From an uncultured Eubacteriales bacterium (GTDB lineage: Bacteria > Bacillota > Clostridia > Lachnospirales > Lachnospiraceae), in contig CASFID010000025.1 of NCBI GenBank assembly GCA_949294665.1, forward strand, positions 111,771 through 175,770: DNA of 64,000 nt, in the 5' to 3' direction. The notes under the pieces were generated by a model. That model saw only the letters and a program-made list of their open reading frames with translations, searched no databases and was not told where the DNA came from. The first letter of the stretch is position 1; each line of letters starts with the position of its first letter. Below, piece by piece: positions 23,557 to 32,717 of this stretch. Position numbers and translations under genes: made by a program.

Positions 23557-24693
23557 ATGGAACCATTACAAGACGCAACCACCGTCGAGCGCATGCTCCT
23601 CGCCCAGGCGAAGCAAACCCGCACCCCGGCAAACGGCAGTATCGAACTGCTTCCCCTCTGCAATATGAACTGCGACATGTGCTACGTGCGCTTAAGCAGG
23701 GAGGAGATGGAGCGGCAGGGGAGACTGCGCACCGCGGACGAGTGGCTGGAGATCGGACGGCAGATGAAGGATGCGGGAATCTTATTCTTGCTGTTGACAG
23801 GCGGGGAGCCGTTCCTGTATCCTGGTTTCAAGAGACTTTACCTCGGATTAAGGCAGATGGGGATGATCCTTACGATCAATACCAACGGGACGCTGATCGA
23901 CGAGGACCTGGCGGAGTTTTTCGGGAAATACAAGCCGAGACGGGTCAATATCACGCTTTATGGTACGGATGAGGAGACTTATGCAGAGCTCTGCCATTAT
24001 CCCGGCGGCTATGAGCGGACCCTTCGGGGGATCCGGCTGCTCCGTGAGCGGGGAGTGGATGTGAAGGTGGGCGGAAGCCTGACCCGGGCGAATAAGGGCG
24101 ATCTTGACAGACTGCTGGATGTTGAGAAAGAGCTGGGGATCCCGGTCAGGGTGGATACCTACATGATGCCTGCCACAAGGGAACGGGAGCTGCCCTATAA
24201 CATGCAGTCCCGTCTTGGCCCGGAGGAGGCGGCACGGGCAAGGATCCATGCCCTGAAGCGGGAGATGGGACCGGAGCTTTTCCCTCAGTATGTGCATCAG
24301 TCGGTGTACATGGCAGATCATCCGGAACCGGCTGAAAGCAAGCCGGGACATATGGCGTGCATGGCGGGACAGTGCTCCTTTACCATTAACTGGCAGGGGG
24401 AGATGCGCCCCTGCGTGATGCTGAGCGAGCCTGCGGTATCTGTGTTTGAAGCCGGCTTCGAGGATGCGTGGAAATACATCGTGGAGGAGACAGGGAAGCT
24501 CCTGTTGAATGCCAAGTGCAGTACGTGCCATCTGCGCCATCTCTGCCGCACCTGCGCGGCGAGCGCCCTTCTGGAGGCGGGAAGCTATGACGCCGTGCCG
24601 GAGTATATGTGCAGATATGCTGAGGAGTCTCTGAGATTATTGAGAGAAGAATGGGAGAAACTGCAGAATGGACAGGATATTTCAGATAGGTGA
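23557..24693 (+). CDS. Radical SAM/SPASM peptide-modifying enzyme
   Basis: The 378-residue protein has the radical SAM cluster motif C-x3-C-x2-C at Cys35, 39 and 42 (PLCNMNCDMCYVR), followed by LLTGGEPFLYPG. Its C-terminal SPASM region has cysteines in MACMAGQCSFTINWQG, MRPCVM, and CSTCHLRHLCRTCAAS, ending PEYMCRYAEE, enough for two auxiliary Fe-S clusters. Such enzymes form thioether, C-C or epimerised links in peptides. AAAGGAG precedes the ATG. It overlaps the next gene by 26 bases. Confidence 0.92.
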   Translation: MEPLQDATTVERMLLAQAKQTRTPANGSIELLPLCNMNCDMCYVRLSREEMERQGRLRTADEWLEIGRQMKDAGILFLLLTGGEPFLYPGFKRLYLGLRQMGMILTINTNGTLIDEDLAEFFGKYKPRRVNITLYGTDEETYAELCHYPGGYERTLRGIRLLRERGVDVKVGGSLTRANKGDLDRLLDVEKELGIPVRVDTYMMPATRERELPYNMQSRLGPEEAARARIHALKREMGPELFPQYVHQSVYMADHPEPAESKPGHMACMAGQCSFTINWQGEMRPCVMLSEPAVSVFEAGFEDAWKYIVEETGKLLLNAKCSTCHLRHLCRTCAASALLEAGSYDAVPEYMCRYAEESLRLLREEWEKLQNGQDISDR

Positions 24694-25585
24694 TTTCAGG
24701 TTCCGCATTTCTTATCCGGAGGAGGTCGCGCCCCCGGACAATTTCATGAAGTTTGAGTGCGGGGACTGCGCCGGGGCGGACAACGGACAGGGAGACTGCG
24801 GCAGCGTGGAATATGTTTACAATATTGAAGTCGCGGACAGCCTTCCGGTGCCGGAAGGAAAGGTCATCGCGCGGCGCCCGGATCTCGTTGTATTTCAGAA
24901 CGGGACAGATCAGAGCGCGGATGGCGGCGGACTGGGGCTGGAGAGCCGTCTCATCGGCGTGAAGGGAAATCCGAATTTTTATGCCTGCTACCGCGAGACG
25001 TCGGCAGACTCCGCAGAGATCACGCTTGCCGGCGACCGGATCAGGGAGCTGAACATTGATCCGATGTTCACTTCGCTTCTTGCGCTTGAGCGCCGTTTTG
25101 TGAAGCGGGATCAGATGATCCTGCACTGTGCGTATGTGGAATATCAGGGGGAAGCTATCCTCTTTTCCGCACCTTCAGAGACGGGGAAGACGACCCAGGC
25201 GAATCTGTGGGAGAAGTACAGAGGCAGCAGGACGGTCAACGGAGACCGCTCCCTTCTCGGGAAGGCCGGCGGGAGGTGGACGGCGCAGGGATGGCCGGTA
25301 TGCGGGACGTCAGAGGTGTGCAATAATGAGTCGGTCCCGATCGGAGCGGTCGTTATGCTGAGCCAGGAGCCGGAGAACCGGGCGGAGAGGCTGACGCCGG
25401 GACACGCTTTCCCGCTGCTGTACAGCCAGATCACTGTGAACAAGTGGAATATGCAGGATCATCTTCATACGATAGATCTGATCGAAGAGTTCCTTGGAAG
25501 CGTTCCGGTGCTCCATCTGGGATGTACGATCTCCGAGGAGGCGGTACGGTGCCTGGAGAAAGCCTTGCAGAATCTGGATGCTTGA
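24668..25585 (+). CDS. HPr-kinase-like P-loop protein of the peptide cluster
   Basis: The 305-residue protein has a P-loop APSETGKTT at 168-176 and further conserved parts VNGDRSLL and GWPVCGTSEVC, as in the HprK/PEP-carboxykinase-like kinases found in lasso-peptide and related clusters. There some phosphorylate the peptide C-terminus; here the substrate is unknown. It overlaps the radical SAM gene. The N-terminal ~150 residues are beta-rich and unassigned, with a Cys pair at FECGDCAG. Confidence 0.8.
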   Translation: MDRIFQIGDFRFRISYPEEVAPPDNFMKFECGDCAGADNGQGDCGSVEYVYNIEVADSLPVPEGKVIARRPDLVVFQNGTDQSADGGGLGLESRLIGVKGNPNFYACYRETSADSAEITLAGDRIRELNIDPMFTSLLALERRFVKRDQMILHCAYVEYQGEAILFSAPSETGKTTQANLWEKYRGSRTVNGDRSLLGKAGGRWTAQGWPVCGTSEVCNNESVPIGAVVMLSQEPENRAERLTPGHAFPLLYSQITVNKWNMQDHLHTIDLIEEFLGSVPVLHLGCTISEEAVRCLEKALQNLDA

Positions 25586-25707
25586 CGCTTCAGAAGGTTG
25601 CGGGTATACTGTTTTGAGAGCAAAAACGCCGGGCGAGAACAGCAGCGCTAATGGAAAAAGCAGCGTGAAACCAAGGGAACAGGTACTGTACGGACAGGAG
25701 TGATCAT

Positions 25708-27495
25708 ATGGAAGAAAATCAGAATGAAAATAAGAATCCCGCCTTTGAATCTTTGGATATTCTTATAGCCAGATGGAAGGACGGGACGTTCGGAGAGATC
25801 ATAGACGATTGGAAGTGGATCTTCAGCTACAGTGCGAGATACAAAGGCGCGATCGCCTTTTATGTGATACTCGGGATCTTCAGCACTTCAATGGGGCTTG
25901 TCAGCAGCGTGGCGAGTAAATATATGATCGATATCATCACAGGATATGAGACGAGCAAGCTGTGGGTCATGATCGCGGTCATGGTGGGGAGCACGGTGTT
26001 CAGCCTTGCGTTCAGCAGCATCATCAGCCGGATCACGGCGAAGCTGAGCATTGATATCAACAACGACATCCAGGCGGATATCTTCGACAAGATCGTGGAT
26101 GCGGACTGGCTGTCTCTGAACAAGTATTCAAACGGCGATATCCTGAACCGGTTTAACGGCGATATCGGGACCGTGAGCGGGAATGCGATCAGCTGGCTCC
26201 CGACGATCATCATTGCGATCTATAATTTTATCGCGACCTTCTTCGTGATCCTGCACTATGACTGGGTGATGGCGGTGATCGCGCTTGCCAGCGCGCCGTT
26301 CCTTCTCCTCATGTCGCGGTTCATGATCAAGAAGCAGAGAGACTACAGCAAGAAGGTCCGCGAGATGAGTTCGGACCTGATGACCTTCGAGGTGGAGGCA
26401 ATCTATAATTTCGATACGATCAAATCCTTCGGGGTAGCGCCGCACTACAGCAAAAAGATGCGCTGGTGGCAGGGAAAGTTCCGCGATATCAGCCTGAAAT
26501 ACAACCTGTTTTCCATTAAGACAAGCATTCTCATGACGATCCTGGGAACGCTGGTGCAGTTCGCCGCGTTCGGCTACTGCCTGTTCCGTCTGTGGACGGG
26601 GGATATTACATACGGGACCATGACGCTGTTCCTGCAGCAGAGGAGCAATCTCTCCTCCGCGTTCAGCAATGTCGTTTCCATTATCCCGTCCTTCCTGAAC
26701 AGTTCAGTGTCCGCGCACCGTATCCGCGAGCTGGTCCAGCTTCCGAGAGAGGTGCATATCCCTGAGAGCGGCGAGATGGATAAGTATGCCGATCAGGGCT
26801 TCGAGGTCAGGATGGAGGGCGTGAACTTTTCTTATGTGGAGGGAAACCGGGTGATCACAGATTCTTCCTTTGAGGCGAACCCAGGCGAGATCGTCGCTCT
26901 GGTAGGACCGTCCGGAGAGGGCAAGACGACGATGATCCGTCTCATCCTCGGGCTGGTGCGCCCGGAGAACGGCGAAGTTATGCTGCGGGCCGCCGGAGGA
27001 CAAGAGATCGTGATGAATGCGGAGACAAGGCATCTGTTCGCCTATGTTCCCCAGGGAAATACGATCCTGTCCGGAACGATCGCTGAAAATATGCGCATGG
27101 TAAAGGAAGACGCCACGGATGAGGAGATCATAGAGGCGCTGAAGATATCCTGTGCCTGGGATTTTGTAGAGAAGCTGCCGGAGACGATCAACAGTAATGT
27201 CGGCGAGCGGGGCAGGGGACTGTCGGAAGGCCAGGCGCAGCGTATCGCCATTGCAAGGGCGGTCTTAAGAGATTCTCCGATCCTTCTTCTGGACGAGGCG
27301 ACCTCGGCGCTGGATGTGACGACGGAGCGCACCGTGCTGCGCAACATCGTGCAGCAGCATCCGAACAAGACATGCATCGTGACCACTCACAGGCCGAGCG
27401 TGCTGAACCTCTGCCAGAGGGTATACCGCGTTATGGAGACCAAGGTGACAGAGCTCAGCGAGGAAGAATCCAGCCGCATGGCGATGGATTTCTGA
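25708..27495 (+). CDS. ABC exporter (fused membrane and ATPase domains)
   Basis: The 595-residue protein has about six transmembrane helices (~50-320) and a C-terminal ATPase with Walker A GPSGEGKTT, signature LSEGQAQRIAIARAV and Walker B ILLLDEATSALD. The N-terminus has no C39 peptidase domain, so leader removal must be done by another protein, probably the S26-type peptidase next to it. AGGAG precedes the ATG. It is the likely exporter of the modified peptides. Confidence 0.93.
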   Translation: MEENQNENKNPAFESLDILIARWKDGTFGEIIDDWKWIFSYSARYKGAIAFYVILGIFSTSMGLVSSVASKYMIDIITGYETSKLWVMIAVMVGSTVFSLAFSSIISRITAKLSIDINNDIQADIFDKIVDADWLSLNKYSNGDILNRFNGDIGTVSGNAISWLPTIIIAIYNFIATFFVILHYDWVMAVIALASAPFLLLMSRFMIKKQRDYSKKVREMSSDLMTFEVEAIYNFDTIKSFGVAPHYSKKMRWWQGKFRDISLKYNLFSIKTSILMTILGTLVQFAAFGYCLFRLWTGDITYGTMTLFLQQRSNLSSAFSNVVSIIPSFLNSSVSAHRIRELVQLPREVHIPESGEMDKYADQGFEVRMEGVNFSYVEGNRVITDSSFEANPGEIVALVGPSGEGKTTMIRLILGLVRPENGEVMLRAAGGQEIVMNAETRHLFAYVPQGNTILSGTIAENMRMVKEDATDEEIIEALKISCAWDFVEKLPETINSNVGERGRGLSEGQAQRIAIARAVLRDSPILLLDEATSALDVTTERTVLRNIVQQHPNKTCIVTTHRPSVLNLCQRVYRVMETKVTELSEEESSRMAMDF

Positions 27496-27531
27496 TCAGG
27501 CGTCCGGGACGGACAGTAAAGGAGACGTCGC

Positions 27532-27996
27532 ATGATAGAAAGAGTCGTTGATACAAGAGAATATGTATCTGTACTCCGGGAGATCGCGGAGGAGGGAAAG
27601 GTCGTATCTATGCTGATCGCAGGGAGCAGCATGGCGCCTTTCCTCTGCCATAACCGGGATTACATCTATTTTACAAAACCGGACCGCGAACTGAGGCGGG
27701 GCGATATGGTGTTCTACCGGCGGGATTCCGGCCAGTATGTGATGCACCGCATATACAGGAAGAAGCAGGACGGCTACTACATGGCCGGGGATGCGCAGAC
27801 AGAGATCGAGGGACCGCTGCGGCGGGATCAGATCTTTGCACTTGTCGTTAAGGTGAAGCGGAAGGGGAAGATCATCTGTCCCGGAGATTTCTGGTGGGAA
27901 TTCTTTGAGCATATATGGATCCGGATCATCCGTCTAAGACCGGTCATTTTAAAGATATATACGGTTTTTACAGGAATGACCGGCCGTGAAAGCTGA
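27532..27996 (+). CDS. S26-type peptidase with Ser/His dyad
   Basis: The 154-residue protein has the signal-peptidase box with Ser33 (IAGSSMAPFL), then LRRGDMVFYRR and His72 in YVMHRIY, where bacterial type I peptidases carry Lys; this Ser/His pair is that of SipW/SEC11-type enzymes. AGDAQTEIEG matches the conserved GD box. There is no N-terminal membrane anchor, but the C-terminus is hydrophobic (IRIIRLRPVILKIY). It closes the peptide cluster, with AAAGGAG before the ATG. It may cleave the shared leader near Ala-Ala-Cys. Confidence 0.82.
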   Translation: MIERVVDTREYVSVLREIAEEGKVVSMLIAGSSMAPFLCHNRDYIYFTKPDRELRRGDMVFYRRDSGQYVMHRIYRKKQDGYYMAGDAQTEIEGPLRRDQIFALVVKVKRKGKIICPGDFWWEFFEHIWIRIIRLRPVILKIYTVFTGMTGRES

Positions 27997-28040
27997 GAAC
28001 TGGTCAAGTTGTGAAAAATGGGGGAATCTTGCGGCAGGTG

Positions 28041-28069
28041 TTCCCAGCGATCTTGAAATGTGCTATAAT
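28041..28069 (+). promoter_or_regulatory. Promoter of the capsule regulatory genes
   Basis: TATAAT at 28064-28069 is extended by TGC, with TTCCCA at 28041-28046 at 17-bp spacing. It lies 43 bases before the CpsB-type gene. Confidence 0.6.
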
Positions 28070-28111
28070 AACAGGCTGTAGTTTGGGATTACATGATTTT
28101 GGGAAAGAGAT

Positions 28112-28888
28112 ATGATAGATATACATACACATATACTTCCGGGGCTGGACGACGGGGCGGCAGATATCTATGACAGTATAGAGATGGCGGCTCTGGCACA
28201 TGAGTACGGAACAAAGGCGATCGTGGCTACTCCGCACTGCAACATCCCGGGAATATATGGAAATTATTTCGGCAAAGAGTACTGCAGAGTTTTTAAGGAA
28301 ACGAAAGAGATCATACAGAGAGAGCAGCCGGGACTCCTTCTTCTGGCGGGTATGGAGGTCTATACTACAGAGGATGTGCCCGAGCTTCTTACAGATGGAA
28401 AGATATTTCCGATCAACAGGACGAGATATGTGCTGATGGAGTTTGATTTCGCTGAAGATCCGGATTTTGCAGACAGGATGCTCCGTCGGGTGCGGGAGGT
28501 GCGGGCGATACCGGTCGTCGCGCACGCCGAGCGGTATGAGTTTGTGCAGGATGCTCCGGAGATCGTATGGAACTGGAAGAAGATAGGGTGCGAGATACAG
28601 GTTAATAAGGGAAGCTTTCTGGGGCGGTTTGGAACAAGAGCGAGGAAGACGGCGTTTGAGCTTCTGAACCACAATCTTGTGACCGCGGTCGCAAGCGACG
28701 CCCACAGCCCGGTTCAGCGGACTACCTGTATGGCGGACGCATATGAGCATCTCCGGAAAGAATATTCCAGGGAGTATCTGGACGCATTGTTTCATGTAAA
28801 TCCGAGGAATATATGCAACGGCAGAAAACCGGTGCAGTTCAGGAAAATTCCGTTTGAAGAAGAATATGGCTGGAAGGAGCGGATATAA
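28112..28888 (+). CDS. CpsB/CapC-type tyrosine phosphatase
   Basis: The 258-residue PHP-fold protein starts MIDIHTHILPGLDDGAADIY and has ATPHCN, GMEVYTTED, VVAHAERY and ASDAHSP, the metal-binding set of CpsB/YwqE manganese-dependent phosphatases. It removes phosphate from the tyrosine-rich tails of the CpsD-type kinases, two of which follow in the same operon. It is cytosolic. Three bases separate it from the next gene. Confidence 0.95.
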   Translation: MIDIHTHILPGLDDGAADIYDSIEMAALAHEYGTKAIVATPHCNIPGIYGNYFGKEYCRVFKETKEIIQREQPGLLLLAGMEVYTTEDVPELLTDGKIFPINRTRYVLMEFDFAEDPDFADRMLRRVREVRAIPVVAHAERYEFVQDAPEIVWNWKKIGCEIQVNKGSFLGRFGTRARKTAFELLNHNLVTAVASDAHSPVQRTTCMADAYEHLRKEYSREYLDALFHVNPRNICNGRKPVQFRKIPFEEEYGWKERI

Positions 28889-28891
28889 ATA

Positions 28892-29755
28892 ATGAGAAGA
28901 ATCAGGCTTGCGGTCGTGGGGATATTTGTCCTGTCGCTGATCGCATTTATCGTGTTCAACATTGTCAACAGGGTCACGACGGACAGCACTCCGCCGGTGA
29001 TCACAAGCGAATCGGATACTGTTACTGTCAGTGTGGCGGCAGAGGAATCTGAGCTTCTTGCAGGGCTGACTGCGACAGATGACGAGGACGGAGATCTGAC
29101 CGGTGAGATCATGATCTCTTCCATGTCCAATTTTACTGAGCCGGGGAAACGCACGGTCAGCTACGTTGTGTTTGATGCTTCCAACAATGCATCGACCCTG
29201 ACGAGAAACCTGGAGTACACAGACTATACTGCTCCTCAGATCAAACTGACTCAGCCGCTTCGGTACGGCTTAAATGAGATGGAGGACGCCAGCCTTACAG
29301 AGAATATGAGTGTCCAGGACTGTCTGGACGGAGATATCACGCAGCAGATCCGGGCGACGTTCAATGACGGCGCCTATATTGCGATGGCAGGAGAATACGG
29401 CATAACGGTGCAGGTGAGCAACAGCGCGGGAGATACCTGTTCTGTCCCGCTCACAGTCACAGTTACGGATCCGGCAGAGGAAAGCGGGAAATACTATCCG
29501 ATGTTATCGGATTACATCGTCTATGCCCCTGTCGGCGGATATGTGGATCTGACGTCGCTCCTGATCGGGCTGGAGAACAGCTCGACACAGTATCTCTTCG
29601 CCGATGCCAATCCTTCTGCGCCCGGCGGGATTGAGAGCGTGGCGATCGGAGGCGCGGTCGACTATAACACACCGGGAACTTATACGGTGGATTATCAGTT
29701 TACCTCGGCGAGCGGTGTGACAGGGACGACAAAACTGGCAGTGGTAGTGGGGTAG
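28892..29755 (+). CDS. Membrane-anchored Ig-like (DUF5011) protein of the capsule locus
   Basis: The 287-residue protein has one N-terminal transmembrane anchor (VVGIFVLSLIAFIVFNIV) and then Ig-like repeats with TPPVITSESDTVTV, ATDDEDGDLTGEI and SYVVFDASNNAS, followed by a related unit from DYTAPQIKLT. DUF5011-type domains are extracellular modules. It lies between the phosphatase and kinase genes of the locus with 3- and 6-base gaps, so it probably works on the outside with the export machinery; its exact role is unknown. Confidence 0.8.
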   Translation: MRRIRLAVVGIFVLSLIAFIVFNIVNRVTTDSTPPVITSESDTVTVSVAAEESELLAGLTATDDEDGDLTGEIMISSMSNFTEPGKRTVSYVVFDASNNASTLTRNLEYTDYTAPQIKLTQPLRYGLNEMEDASLTENMSVQDCLDGDITQQIRATFNDGAYIAMAGEYGITVQVSNSAGDTCSVPLTVTVTDPAEESGKYYPMLSDYIVYAPVGGYVDLTSLLIGLENSSTQYLFADANPSAPGGIESVAIGGAVDYNTPGTYTVDYQFTSASGVTGTTKLAVVVG

Positions 29756-29761
29756 TGTAAA

Positions 29762-31204
29762 ATGGAAAAGACGACAGATCAGATGTTAGAGAATTATAAG
29801 ATAGAACCATTCACACTGGTGCACGACATCCTCGTGAACTGGTGGGTGATCCTGCTGGCTGCGGTCTCCGCGGCTATGATCGCTTTTGTCGGGGTAAGCG
29901 TGAGATGGGTCCCGCAGTATACGACGTCGACTACTTTTGTCGTACAGTCAAGAAATACTTCGGCGTCATACTCCTCTCTCAGCTCGGCAAATACGATGGC
30001 GACTACATTTCAGAAGATTGTTGAGAGCTCTGCGATGCAGGACATCCTGTGTACAAAGCTGGGAGTAGACCGGATCGATGCGGATATCCAGGCGAGTGTG
30101 GCAGAAGGAACAAACCTTCTGAATCTGAGTGTGACGGCGTCCACTCCGAAGGAAGCATTCGACGTCATGCAGGGGATCCTGGACAACTATTCCAGCATCA
30201 CGCTCTATACAGTGGGCGATATCGTGCTGACGGTCCTGCAGAGCCCGTCGGTGCCGTTCTCGCCGGATAACCCGCTCAATACGCGCGATGTGATGGAAAA
30301 AGCATTTCTCCTGGCAGCGGCGGCGATGATCCTGCTGTTCGGCTTCCTGTCCGTGCTCAAGGATACACTGAAGACAGAAGACGATGTGAAGGATAAGCTG
30401 GACGCACGGAGCCTGGGAGCGCTTTCCTATGAGTTCAAATACAAGACAGTCAGGGAACTTCTCCGGCATAGAAAGAAACCTCTTCTGATCAGCGATCCGC
30501 TGGCGGGATTCGGATTTGTAGAAAGCTACAGAAAATTCTCTGCCAGAGCAGAATACAGGATGGAGAAGGAAGGCTGGAAGACGGCTGCGGTCACAAGTGT
30601 TTCCGAGAATGAAGGAAAATCAACGGTGGCGGCCAATCTTGCCATCAGCCTGGCACAGAAGGATTACAAAGTCGTGCTGATCGACGGGGACCTGAGACGT
30701 CCTTCGCAGTTCCTTATTTTCGGGCTGCATCCGACAGAGGATAACGAACTCGGCGAATTCCTTAAAGCGGAGAAGGGAGAGTTCTCGCTGCTCATGGACA
30801 CCGAGATCCCGAACCTTTGTGTAATAGGAGGAAGAAACTGCTATTCTTCTTCAACGGATATCGTACAGAAGGAATTCACACGCGAATTCCTCAAAAAGTG
30901 CAGGGAATCGGCAGATTTTATCATAATCGACACACCGCCGACCGGCGTCCTGGGAGACGCCGAGATCTGGGGACAGTATGCGGATGCGGTACTGTTTGTG
31001 GAAAAGCAGAATTTTGTCCTGGCTGAGGATATCAATACAATGCTGGATAAGTTCCGCGCCCAGGGATCAAGGATCCTCGGGGTCGTCATGAACAGCGTTC
31101 AGTCGTTCGGCGGCATTGCGGGAGCGACCGTGGGAAGATATTCCGGACGGTACGGCGACTACGGTAACTATGGTAAGAGACAGAAGGAAAGCAAAGATGA
31201 GTGA
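29762..31204 (+). CDS. Fused CpsC-CpsD tyrosine kinase/chain-length regulator 1
   Basis: The 480-residue protein has a Wzz-type domain between transmembrane helices at ~28-48 and ~181-199, then a BY-kinase domain with Walker A SVSENEGKST (Lys286), Walker A' VVLIDGDLRRPS and Walker B IIIDTPPTG. The tail has tyrosines in GRYSGRYGDYGNYGK. It autophosphorylates there and sets polysaccharide length with the phosphatase. In most Firmicutes CpsC and CpsD are separate; here they are fused. The 3' end overlaps the next gene by 8 bases. Confidence 0.93.
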   Translation: MEKTTDQMLENYKIEPFTLVHDILVNWWVILLAAVSAAMIAFVGVSVRWVPQYTTSTTFVVQSRNTSASYSSLSSANTMATTFQKIVESSAMQDILCTKLGVDRIDADIQASVAEGTNLLNLSVTASTPKEAFDVMQGILDNYSSITLYTVGDIVLTVLQSPSVPFSPDNPLNTRDVMEKAFLLAAAAMILLFGFLSVLKDTLKTEDDVKDKLDARSLGALSYEFKYKTVRELLRHRKKPLLISDPLAGFGFVESYRKFSARAEYRMEKEGWKTAAVTSVSENEGKSTVAANLAISLAQKDYKVVLIDGDLRRPSQFLIFGLHPTEDNELGEFLKAEKGEFSLLMDTEIPNLCVIGGRNCYSSSTDIVQKEFTREFLKKCRESADFIIIDTPPTGVLGDAEIWGQYADAVLFVEKQNFVLAEDINTMLDKFRAQGSRILGVVMNSVQSFGGIAGATVGRYSGRYGDYGNYGKRQKESKDE

Positions 31205-32705
31205 GAACAGAGAAGCATCAGAAAACATAAAGATTGACGAAACGGAAAAAATAGATATCATGGGTCTTGTGTCAGCCTTCCTGAACGGATTGAGAAGGCT
31301 GTGGGTCCTGCTGCTGGTGATCGTGATCGTGTGTACACTCCGGTCGTATTTTTCAACCAGCTTTTCCTATACGCCGCAGTATGTAGCGTCAGCTACGGTA
31401 TCAGTCACTACGCCCGGGGAGTCCTATACAAATATCCAGTCTGCCCAGGAGATGGCAGAGATGTTCCCATATGTCCTGACAAGCGGTGTGCTCCGCGAAG
31501 TGATCCAGAATGATATGGGGCTCGATTATCTGCCGGGACAGATCAGCGTGGATGCGGAAGAAGGAATGAATATGCTGACGATATCGGTATCCTCCGACGA
31601 TCCTCAGATGGCTTATAATATCCTTCAGTCTGTGATCAAGAATTACCCGGAGGTAGCGGAGTATATCTTCGGAGAGACACAGCTCCAGATCCTTGACGAG
31701 ACCGGAATACCGTCGGATACACAGGAAGAGATCGTGATACGGGGCTCCTACAGGAGGGGCGCCCTGCAGGGACTCATCGTAAGCGCTGTGATCCTCTGCC
31801 TGTATGTATTCCTGAAGCGGACGGTCCGTACAAAAGAGCAGTTGAAGAAGCGGATCAATATCAGGGATCTGGGGAGTCTGCCCTATGTAAGACAGAAGAA
31901 AAGAAAAAATGCCGAGAATAATAATATCAATATCCTGAACGAGCGGATCGTGCCGGTCTATGAGGAGGCAATACGCCGCCTCAGGATACGGATCATGCGG
32001 GAAGCAGAAATGAAGAACGCGAAAGTGATCATGGTGACCAGCTCCGTGCCCGGAGAGGGAAAGACGACCGTGGCTGTGAACCTTGCGGTCGCGATCGCAA
32101 AACAGAAGAAATCCGTGATCCTTGTCGACTGCGATATGAGAAATCCTTCTGTGGCGCAGATGATGCACCATGACGAGACGCATCCGGGACTGGCCTCAGT
32201 CCTCAAGGACGAGACTACGCTGCAGAACGCACTCACGGACGCAGGGATCCCGGATGCGGAAATGCGCATCATGTACGGAGGGGCGGCGGATTCAGAGGAT
32301 ACAGCGCTCCTCGGCTCAAGAAAGATGGGAGAGGTCATCGAAGAACTTAAGGGAAAGGCAGACTATGTGATCCTCGATACAGCTCCGGCGGAGCTTCTGG
32401 TAGACGCCTCCCTTCTTGCAAAATATGTAGACGCCGCACTGTATGTGATCCGATGCGACTATACGAAGATGAATAAGATCAGGGGCGGGATCGAGACGCT
32501 TGCTTCGCGCAGGCTGGATATCCTGGGATTCGTTTTCAACGGGGATCTTAATAAGAAAGAAAGCCGATACGGCTACGGATATGGCTACGGCTACGGTTAC
32601 GGACGGTACGGCGGCTATGGCCGGTACAGCCGCTATTCGAGATATGGCAGGCTGAAAGATACCGGAAAGCGGGAGGATGAATCAGGACGCGTGATCAAAG
32701 AGTAG
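31197..32705 (+). CDS. Fused CpsC-CpsD tyrosine kinase/chain-length regulator 2
   Basis: The ATG at 31197 follows AAGGAAAG and gives 502 residues; earlier in-frame codons lie inside the preceding gene. It has the same plan: transmembrane helix WVLLLVIVIVCTL, Wzz domain, second helix, BY-kinase with SSVPGEGKTTVAVN, VILVDCDMRNPS and VILDTAPAELL. The tail is a run of Gly-Tyr repeats (YGYGYGYGYGYGRYGGYG) with about a dozen tyrosines. It overlaps kinase 1, so they are made together and may form mixed rings. Confidence 0.93.
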   Translation: MSENREASENIKIDETEKIDIMGLVSAFLNGLRRLWVLLLVIVIVCTLRSYFSTSFSYTPQYVASATVSVTTPGESYTNIQSAQEMAEMFPYVLTSGVLREVIQNDMGLDYLPGQISVDAEEGMNMLTISVSSDDPQMAYNILQSVIKNYPEVAEYIFGETQLQILDETGIPSDTQEEIVIRGSYRRGALQGLIVSAVILCLYVFLKRTVRTKEQLKKRINIRDLGSLPYVRQKKRKNAENNNINILNERIVPVYEEAIRRLRIRIMREAEMKNAKVIMVTSSVPGEGKTTVAVNLAVAIAKQKKSVILVDCDMRNPSVAQMMHHDETHPGLASVLKDETTLQNALTDAGIPDAEMRIMYGGAADSEDTALLGSRKMGEVIEELKGKADYVILDTAPAELLVDASLLAKYVDAALYVIRCDYTKMNKIRGGIETLASRRLDILGFVFNGDLNKKESRYGYGYGYGYGYGRYGGYGRYSRYSRYGRLKDTGKREDESGRVIKE

Positions 32706-32717
32706 GAGGCGTGCAGT

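Noticed and set aside
23848-24540. 230-codon minus-strand frame across the radical SAM gene
   Set aside because: It is antisense to a gene with intact Cys motifs and is biased in the way shadow frames in GC-rich genes are.
28004-28795. 263-codon minus-strand frame over the CpsB-type gene
   Set aside because: It is a shadow of a clear PHP-fold phosphatase and has no known motif.
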